From Meridianimarinicoccus aquatilis (GTDB lineage Bacteria > Pseudomonadota > Alphaproteobacteria > Rhodobacterales > Rhodobacteraceae): DNA of 64,000 nucleotides. The stretch covers positions 44,485 through 108,484 of the forward strand of contig NZ_SMZO01000009.1 of NCBI RefSeq assembly GCF_004358675.1, in the 5' to 3' direction. A model generated the notes under the pieces. It was not told the DNA's origin. It did not search any database and was given only the letters and a program-made list of their open reading frames with translations. Shown piece after piece: positions 58,734-64,000 of this stretch; position 1 is the first letter of the stretch, and the number at the start of each line of letters is the position of its first letter. The translations under genes were made by a program, and so were the position numbers.

Positions 58734-59679
58734 AACTGACGCAGACACCACCTCGCTGGATGAAGCGGCGAGGGCTGGTTGGCTATATTACGTAGGTGGC
58801 AAGACGCAAGATCAGATCGCTCGTGATCTGGGGATCTCTCGGCAAAGGGCGCAACGCTTGGTCTCCAAAGCGGTGTCCGAAGGGTTGATCCACATGCGGC
58901 TGGATCATAAAACGGCGGCTTGTCTCGACCTAGAGGCGCGGCTGATAGCCAAGTTCAATTTGAAATTTGCGCGTGTCGCCATAGGCTTGGGTGAGGGTGC
59001 AGACCCGGTGGGGTCCGTGGCGCCGGCAGCCGCGGCTGAAATCGAACGTGTTCTGTCGCAAAGCGAACCACAGATCGTGGGCTTGGGTACCGGCCGGATG
59101 CTGCGCGCAGCCGCCGAAGGGTTGCGCACGATGGAATGCCCGCAACACAAGTTGGTGTCGCTGATTGGGAACATCTCACCAGATGGAACTGCGTCCTTCT
59201 TTGACGTCATCATGCGAATCGCGGCCAAGGTTCAGGCCCCCCATTTTCCCATGCCACTGCCTGTGATTGCGTCGTCCAGGGAAGAGCGGGCAGCTTTTCT
59301 CGCCTTGGCGCCTGTTCAACGGGCCCGCGACTTGGCCAAGAGCGCGACAGTGGCTTTTGTTGGAGTCGGCGAGATGACGGGCACTCCACCTCTCTTGAAG
59401 GACGGGTTTCTCAGTCGCGAAGAATTGGCTGCGATGCAGGCACAGGGTGCCGTGGGCGAAATCTGCGCGTCGGCATACAATGCAGAGGGGAAATACCTTG
59501 CTGCGGACCTTAATGCGCGTGTTACGGGCGTAAAAGTTGTCTCGGACAACGACGCATTGGTGGTCGGCGTCGCAGCTGGCCCCGCAAAAGTGAACGCACT
59601 CGATGCCGCGCTGAAGGGCCGGATCCTGAACGCGCTGGTTACGGACGAGGCAACAGCATTGGCTCTTCTGTCGGTTTGA
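58717..59679 (+). CDS. SorC/DeoR-type sugar-responsive transcriptional regulator
   Basis: 320 residues. An N-terminal helix-turn-helix (about 28-60; GKTQDQIARDLGISRQRAQR) is followed by the SorC sugar-binding domain with VGLGTGRMLRAAAEGLRTM and VAFVGVGEMTGTPPLL. Such regulators sense a phosphorylated sugar or polyol. The start at 58717 overlaps the HAD gene; an upstream start at 58657 lies within it. It precedes smoE and its probable operator, as smoC does in the Rhodobacter polyol operon. Confidence 0.9.
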   Translation: MTLHRRTDADTTSLDEAARAGWLYYVGGKTQDQIARDLGISRQRAQRLVSKAVSEGLIHMRLDHKTAACLDLEARLIAKFNLKFARVAIGLGEGADPVGSVAPAAAAEIERVLSQSEPQIVGLGTGRMLRAAAEGLRTMECPQHKLVSLIGNISPDGTASFFDVIMRIAAKVQAPHFPMPLPVIASSREERAAFLALAPVQRARDLAKSATVAFVGVGEMTGTPPLLKDGFLSREELAAMQAQGAVGEICASAYNAEGKYLAADLNARVTGVKVVSDNDALVVGVAAGPAKVNALDAALKGRILNALVTDEATALALLSV

Positions 59680-59757
59680 TTTCTCAACCTGCACGTCAAA
59701 AAACCATGAAAGTGTGGACCCGGCCCAATAAAGAGGCTTGACTGGAATCGATGGTTG

Positions 59758-59794
59758 TGTGAGCAATTACTCATATGTTGAGTTAATGCTCACA
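59758..59794 (+). promoter_or_regulatory. Double operator for the SorC-type regulator
   Basis: Two palindromes with the same ends, TGAGCAATTACTCA (59760-59773) and TGAGTTAATGCTCA (59779-59792), lie five bases apart. Together they form a larger dyad bounded by TGTGAGCA and TGCTCACA. They sit 19-55 bases ahead of the transporter start and just downstream of a TTGACT (59738-59743) that could be a -35. SorC-family proteins are tetramers that bind such paired sites. Confidence 0.62.
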
Positions 59795-59812
59795 TTTTTA
59801 GGGAGGACTACC

Positions 59813-61123
59813 ATGACGAAGAGAACCCATGCGCTTTTGGGCGCGTGTGCTGTTGCCGCGTTGTCGACTGCAGCTTTTGCTCAGGACACGATCACGATTG
59901 CGACCGTGAACAATGGCGACATGATCCGTATGCAGGGCTATACGGATACGTTCACCGAGCAGACCGGCATTGAGGTCGAGTGGGTGACACTTGAAGAGAA
60001 CGTGCTGCGTCAGCGGGTCACCACGGACATCACCACCAAGGGTGGCCAGTTCGATATCATGACCATCGGCATGTACGAGACGCCGATCTGGGGCGCCAAC
60101 GGCTGGCTTGTTCCGCTGGACGGCATGTCTGCCGAGTACGATGTCGAGGACATTCTGCCTGCCATGCGCAACGGGTTGAGCCACGATGGCACGCTTTATG
60201 CGGCGCCGTTTTATGGCGAAAGCTCCATGGTCATGTATCGCACGGATCTGATGGAAGCTGCCGGTCTTGAAATGCCGACTGCTCCGACGTGGGAATTCAT
60301 CCGCGAAGCCGCTGCGGCGATGACTGACCGCGACAACGAGATCAACGGCATCTGCCTGCGCGGCAAAGCTGGTTGGGGTGAAGGCGGCGCGATCATCACC
60401 GTCACGGCCAACTCATTCGGTGCCCGCTGGTTCGACGAAGACTGGACTGCCCAGTTCGATCAGCCCGAATGGGCCGAAGCGATCAACTTCTACGTCGACA
60501 TGATGAACGAGTCCGGCCCGCAGGGCTTTGCGACCAACGGCTTCAACGAAAACCTGTCGCTGTTCCAGCAGGGCAAGTGCGGCATGTGGATCGACGCAAC
60601 TGTTGCGGCGTCCTTCGTGACCAACCCGGACGAGTCGACCGTGGCCGACTCGGTTGGCTTCGCTCTGGCGCCGAACAAGGACGGTGTGTCCAAGAAGGCG
60701 AACTGGCTCTGGGCCTGGGCGCTTGCGATCCCTGCGGGCACCCAGAACGAAGAGGCTGCCAAAACCTTCATCGAATGGGCGACCTCGAAAGAGTACATCG
60801 GCCTGGTTGCGGCCAACGAAGGCTGGGCCAACGTGCCTCCGGGTGCCCGTGCATCGCTGTATGCGACACCTGAGTACCAGGAAGTTCCGTTCGCACAGAT
60901 GACGCTGGACTCGATCCAGGCGGCGGACCCGAACAACCCAACGGTTGAGCCGGTTCCCTATGTTGGCGTCCAGTTCGTTGCGATCCCCGAATTCGCTGGC
61001 ATGGCCACCGAAGTCAGCCAGGAATTCTCGGCAGCTTACGCCGGTCAGCAGACCGTCGAAGAAGCGCTTGAGAAGGCGCAGGCGATCACCAACGAGACCA
61101 TGGAAGCCGCTGGCTACCGCTAA
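59813..61123 (+). CDS. smoE: Sorbitol/mannitol-type ABC transporter substrate-binding protein
   Basis: 436-residue periplasmic receptor of the carbohydrate (family 1) type. The signal peptide ends AAFA (residue 23); the mature protein begins QDTITIATVNNGDMIRMQGY. Typical blocks are TGIEVEWVTLEENVLRQRVT, YAAPFYGESSMVMYRTDLME and GKCGMWIDATVAASF. The operon order receptor-permease-permease-ATPase and the SorC-type regulator upstream match the polyol operon smoE-F-G-K. A strong GGGAGG site precedes the ATG at 59813. Other polyols such as arabitol or xylitol are possible ligands. Confidence 0.88.
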   Translation: MTKRTHALLGACAVAALSTAAFAQDTITIATVNNGDMIRMQGYTDTFTEQTGIEVEWVTLEENVLRQRVTTDITTKGGQFDIMTIGMYETPIWGANGWLVPLDGMSAEYDVEDILPAMRNGLSHDGTLYAAPFYGESSMVMYRTDLMEAAGLEMPTAPTWEFIREAAAAMTDRDNEINGICLRGKAGWGEGGAIITVTANSFGARWFDEDWTAQFDQPEWAEAINFYVDMMNESGPQGFATNGFNENLSLFQQGKCGMWIDATVAASFVTNPDESTVADSVGFALAPNKDGVSKKANWLWAWALAIPAGTQNEEAAKTFIEWATSKEYIGLVAANEGWANVPPGARASLYATPEYQEVPFAQMTLDSIQAADPNNPTVEPVPYVGVQFVAIPEFAGMATEVSQEFSAAYAGQQTVEEALEKAQAITNETMEAAGYR

Positions 61124-61145
61124 GCTTCGGCAGTGAATACCCGGG

Positions 61146-61162
61146 GGGCGGTACATCCGCCC
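61146..61162 (+). other. Intercistronic hairpin after the receptor gene
   Basis: GGGCGG-TACAT-CCGCCC forms a six-pair stem that can extend with G-U pairs. It lies 23 bases past the smoE stop. Hairpins in this position of ABC operons usually protect the upstream message or reduce read-through, so that more receptor than membrane subunits is made. Confidence 0.45.
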
Positions 61163-61244
61163 TCTGGATCTGTTTTCCTCGAATTTGCACAGAAATTTGA
61201 TTGGGCGCCGCGTGCCGCCGCCCGGCAATGAGGAGTTGCATCCA

Positions 61245-62111
61245 ATGGCAACCAAAGCTTCCCGATCCGCAGCCCGCATAATGATTGCCCCGGCAGTTAT
61301 TCTGCTTCTGGGCTGGATGCTTGTTCCGCTGATCATGACATTGTGGTTCTCGTTCCGGACCTATCTGCCGCTGCGTGGTGGCGATCAGGGCTGGACCGGA
61401 TTTGACAATTACGTCCGATTTGTCTCTTCGTCGTCTTTCTGGCCGTCGATCATGACCACGCTGACCATCGTGGTGTCTGTTTTGGTCATCACTGTGGTGC
61501 TGGGCATTTTGCTGGCCATGCTGCTGGACCAACCGATGTGGGGCCAGGGCGTTGTCCGGATCCTGGTGATTGCCCCCTTCTTCGTGATGCCGACCGTGTC
61601 CGCGTTGGTGTGGAAGAACATGTTCATGGATCCGACGAACGGCCTGTTCGCCCATTTGTGGCGGTTCTTCGGGGCCGATCCGATCAGTTGGATGTCTGAT
61701 GCTGCGATGCCGTCGATCATCATGATCGTGAGCTGGCAGTGGCTGCCTTTTGCAACGCTGATCCTGCTGACGGCGATCCAGTCGCTGGACGGGGAACAGC
61801 TGGAAGCCTCTGAAATGGATGGTGCTCCACTGCTCAAGCGCTTTTATTACATCATCCTTCCGCATCTCGGACGCGCGATCACCATCGTGATCCTGATCCA
61901 GACGATCTTCCTGCTGGCTGTCTTTGCAGAGATCCTGGTGACAACGGGCGGCGCATTTGGAACCCGAACCCTGTCGTACCTGATCTTCCAGCGTGTTCTG
62001 GAAAGCCAAAACATTGGTCTTGGCTCCGCCGGTGGCGTCTACGCCATTATCCTTGCAAACATCGTGGCGATCTTCCTGATGCGGATCGTCGGCAAGAACC
62101 TGGATAACTGA
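61245..62111 (+). CDS. smoF: Polyol ABC transporter permease SmoF-like
   Basis: 288-residue MalF-type permease with six helices. The coupling motif reads EASEMDGAPLLKRFYYIILP near residue 195, carrying the EAA-xxx-G pattern that contacts the ATPase. The N-terminal ASRSAARIMIAPAVILLLGW begins the first helix. The ATG at 61245 follows GAGGAG by some bases; an earlier frame start at 61185 is less likely. The next gene follows after two bases. Confidence 0.9.
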   Translation: MATKASRSAARIMIAPAVILLLGWMLVPLIMTLWFSFRTYLPLRGGDQGWTGFDNYVRFVSSSSFWPSIMTTLTIVVSVLVITVVLGILLAMLLDQPMWGQGVVRILVIAPFFVMPTVSALVWKNMFMDPTNGLFAHLWRFFGADPISWMSDAAMPSIIMIVSWQWLPFATLILLTAIQSLDGEQLEASEMDGAPLLKRFYYIILPHLGRAITIVILIQTIFLLAVFAEILVTTGGAFGTRTLSYLIFQRVLESQNIGLGSAGGVYAIILANIVAIFLMRIVGKNLDN

Positions 62112-62113
62112 TC

Positions 62114-62944
62114 ATGTCACGAGCTGTTACACCCCGCCGCAAGCTGATCAACACCACCATCGCCTGGGCGATTGGCTTGCTCATCTTCTTCCCGATCCTG
62201 TGGACGATCCTGACGTCCTTCAAAACCGAAGGGCAGGCGATCGCGAGCCCGCCGATCTTCCTGAACTTCGACTGGACGCTGGAAAACTACGCCGTCGTGA
62301 TGGAGCGTTCGAACTATATGCGCTTCTTGTGGAACTCGATCATCATCGCCGGTGGTTCCACGATCCTTGGTTTGATCATCGCGGTTCCCGCGGCCTGGTC
62401 CATGGCCTTTGTGCCCTCCAAGCGGACCAAGGATATCCTGCTGTGGATGCTGTCGACCAAGATGCTTCCCGCGGTTGGCGTGCTCTATCCAATCTACCTT
62501 CTGTTCATTGAACTGGGTCTGCTGGACAGCCGCACGGGTCTGGTCATCGTGATGATGCTGATCAACCTGCCGATCATCGTCTGGATGCTGTACACCTATT
62601 TCCGCGAGATCCCGGGGGAAATCCTGGAAGCTGCGCGGATGGACGGTGCCGCCCTGAGGCAAGAGGTGCTGTATATCCTGACGCCGATGGCCATTCCGGG
62701 CATTGCATCGACCATGCTGCTGAACTTCATTCTGGCCTGGAACGAAGCGTTCTGGACGCTGAACCTGACCGCGGCCAAGGCGGCCCCGCTCACCGCGTTC
62801 ATCGCCAGCTATTCCAGCCCGGAAGGCTTGTTCTACGCAAAACTCAGTGCAGCTTCGACAATGGCAATTGCGCCGATCCTGATCCTTGGCTGGTTCAGCC
62901 AGAAACAACTCGTCCGTGGCCTGACCTTTGGCGCGGTGAAGTGA
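62114..62944 (+). CDS. smoG: Polyol ABC transporter permease SmoG-like
   Basis: 276-residue MalG-type permease, six helices. The coupling motif is [20 protein letters not shown] near residue 180. The region [20 protein letters not shown] is typical of polyol-type MalG relatives. Starts two bases after smoF and ends 10 bases before smoK, so it is part of the same transcript. Confidence 0.91.
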   Translation: MSRAVTPRRKLINTTIAWAIGLLIFFPILWTILTSFKTEGQAIASPPIFLNFDWTLENYAVVMERSNYMRFLWNSIIIAGGSTILGLIIAVPAAWSMAFVPSKRTKDILLWMLSTKMLPAVGVLYPIYLLFIELGLLDSRTGLVIVMMLINLPIIVWMLYTYFREIPGEILEAARMDGAALRQEVLYILTPMAIPGIASTMLLNFILAWNEAFWTLNLTAAKAAPLTAFIASYSSPEGLFYAKLSAASTMAIAPILILGWFSQKQLVRGLTFGAVK

Positions 62945-62954
62945 GGAAACGACT

Positions 62955-63959
62955 ATGGGACAAATAACACTCGAAAAAGTCACCAAAAGCTTTGGCGACG
63001 TCAATGTCATTCCGCCACTGGACCTGCAGATCAACGAAGGCGAGTTTGTGGTCTTCGTTGGCCCGTCAGGCTGCGGCAAGTCCACCCTGCTGCGGCTGAT
63101 CGCCGGGCTGGAGGATGTGACCTCGGGCGCGATCAAGATCGACGGGACCGATGCCACGAACTTGCCGCCCGCCAAGCGCGGTCTGGCCATGGTGTTCCAA
63201 TCCTATGCGCTTTATCCGCATATGTCGGTGCGCAAGAACATCGCCTTCCCGCTGAAAATGGCGAAGATGGACCCGGCAGAGCAGGAGCGGCGCGTGAACT
63301 ACGCCGCCAAGGTGCTGAACCTGACCGACTATATCGACCGTCGTCCGGGGCAGTTGTCGGGCGGCCAACGCCAGCGTGTCGCCATCGGCCGTGCCATTGT
63401 GCGCGAACCGTCGGCCTTCCTGTTCGACGAACCGCTGTCGAACCTGGATGCGTCACTGCGGGTCAACATGCGTCTGGAAATCAGCGAATTGCATAACTCG
63501 CTGGCCACCACGATGATCTATGTGACCCACGATCAGGTCGAAGCGATGACCATGGCCGACAAGATCGTCGTGCTGCGGGCGGGCAATATCGAACAGGTCG
63601 GATCCCCGCTGGAGCTGTATCGCAACCCGCGCAACACCTTTGTCGCCGGCTTCATCGGCTCGCCGAACATGAACCTGTTCAGCGGCGCTGCCGCAGCCGA
63701 ACACGGCGCGGCCACCATCGGCATCCGCCCCGAGCACATGGACCTGTCCACCGAAACCGGCACCTGGAAAGGCGTCGTAGGCGTGGCCGAGCACCTTGGT
63801 TCCGACACGTTCCTGCACATCCACGAAACGGGCCTGGCCGAAATGGTCACCGTCCGCGCAAGCGGAGAGTTCGCAGTCAAACACGGCGACACAGTCTACC
63901 TCACTCCCCAGGCAGACAAACTCCACAAGTTCGACAAAGACGGACTAAAAATCGCGTAA
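62955..63959 (+). CDS. smoK: Polyol ABC transporter ATP-binding protein SmoK-like
   Basis: 334-residue MalK/UgpC-type ATPase. Walker A is GPSGCGKST (36-44), signature LSGGQRQR (134-141) and Walker B SAFLFDEP (about 154-161), with the H-loop in [14 protein letters not shown]-terminal TOBE-type regulatory domain (about 240-330; [24 protein letters not shown]) is present and somewhat short. In the related smo operon, dehydrogenases for sorbitol and mannitol follow; here the window ends 41 bases after the stop. Confidence 0.91.
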   Translation: MGQITLEKVTKSFGDVNVIPPLDLQINEGEFVVFVGPSGCGKSTLLRLIAGLEDVTSGAIKIDGTDATNLPPAKRGLAMVFQSYALYPHMSVRKNIAFPLKMAKMDPAEQERRVNYAAKVLNLTDYIDRRPGQLSGGQRQRVAIGRAIVREPSAFLFDEPLSNLDASLRVNMRLEISELHNSLATTMIYVTHDQVEAMTMADKIVVLRAGNIEQVGSPLELYRNPRNTFVAGFIGSPNMNLFSGAAAAEHGAATIGIRPEHMDLSTETGTWKGVVGVAEHLGSDTFLHIHETGLAEMVTVRASGEFAVKHGDTVYLTPQADKLHKFDKDGLKIA

Positions 63960-63966
63960 ACCAACC

Positions 63967-63988
63967 GGGCCGGAATAAAAACCGGCCC
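63967..63988 (+). other. Hairpin after the transporter ATPase gene
   Basis: GGGCCGG-AATAAAAA-CCGGCCC is a perfect seven-pair stem seven bases past the stop. The bases after it (AATGAAATGCGT) lack a T-run, so it looks more like an intercistronic processing or stabilising hairpin before further operon genes than a terminator. Confidence 0.5.
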
Positions 63989-64000
63989 AATGAAATGCGT

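Noticed and set aside
60413..61336. Long minus-strand frames over smoE and the following permeases (also 61086-62009 and 62117-63190)
   Set aside because: Antisense to clearly recognised transporter genes; composition rich in Arg, His and Gly typical of shadows.
1..64000. tRNA, rRNA, CRISPR array, prophage or toxin-antitoxin genes
   Set aside because: I looked for cloverleaf arms, regularly spaced short repeats, integrases and phage structural genes and recognised none; a computed search (tRNAscan-SE, CRISPR finder) would be decisive.

Overview
The window looks like a chromosomal segment of a marine-type alphaproteobacterium, most likely Rhodobacterales (Roseobacter group). This is inferred from a sorbitol/mannitol ABC operon in the order known from Rhodobacter (smoE-F-G-K behind a SorC-type regulator), two secreted proteins with VPLPA-CTERM anchors, a complete pqqABCDE operon, and GC-rich, tightly packed coding with many ATGA overlaps. 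No rRNA, tRNA, CRISPR array or prophage was recognised.

Layout. 1-2.9 kb: the end of a branched-chain-amino-acid-type ABC transporter (livHMGF), convergent with 2.9-6.1 kb, a PQQ cofactor operon whose 34-residue precursor peptide gene pqqA is readable. 6.2-10.2 kb: a LysR regulator divergent from a methylmalonate-semialdehyde dehydrogenase, then a second aldehyde dehydrogenase. 10.5-11.9 kb: a VPLPA-CTERM protein and a small secreted protein. 12.1-14.6 kb: an arsenic operon arsR-acr3-arsC-arsH whose palindromic operator lies on the arsR start codon. 14.7-19.1 kb: a HAD hydrolase, a Wza-type polysaccharide export lipoprotein, a P-loop kinase and a class II aldolase. 19.1-21.7 kb: molybdate transporter modABC with Mo-box-like repeats. 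21.8-26.7 kb: a VWA-like secreted protein and an RND efflux pump.

27.2-52 kb is a surface-polysaccharide region. It holds an ABC exporter, a second VPLPA-CTERM protein, and a module for polyprenyl-phosphate-arabinose synthesis: a HAD-UbiA fusion, DprE1-like and DprE2-like enzymes, with an epimerase, an FAD oxidoreductase, GtrA and a large membrane protein. It also holds three genes on the minus strand (a GT2, an epimerase, and a 1113-residue RgpF-GT4-RgpF protein), a scar with a decayed IS1380 transposase, and a dTDP-3-amino-3,6-dideoxyhexose set (GNAT, FdtA, FdtB) followed by a repeat-bearing GT61 and a GT2. Much of 35-51 kb reads as more AT-rich than its flanks, as expected of an exchanged polysaccharide island.

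52.4-58 kb, after a Crp/Fnr-type regulator, is the most interesting part. A guanidine-I (ykkC) riboswitch sits in front of an ABC importer, a guanidine-hydrolase-type ureohydrolase and an overlapping small protein with a histidine-rich N-terminus. That protein is a candidate nickel donor for the hydrolase. The operon reads as a complete sense-import-hydrolyse system for guanidine. 58-64 kb: a HAD phosphatase, a SorC-type regulator and the sorbitol/mannitol-type ABC transporter with a clear double operator in front; the operon runs off the right edge.
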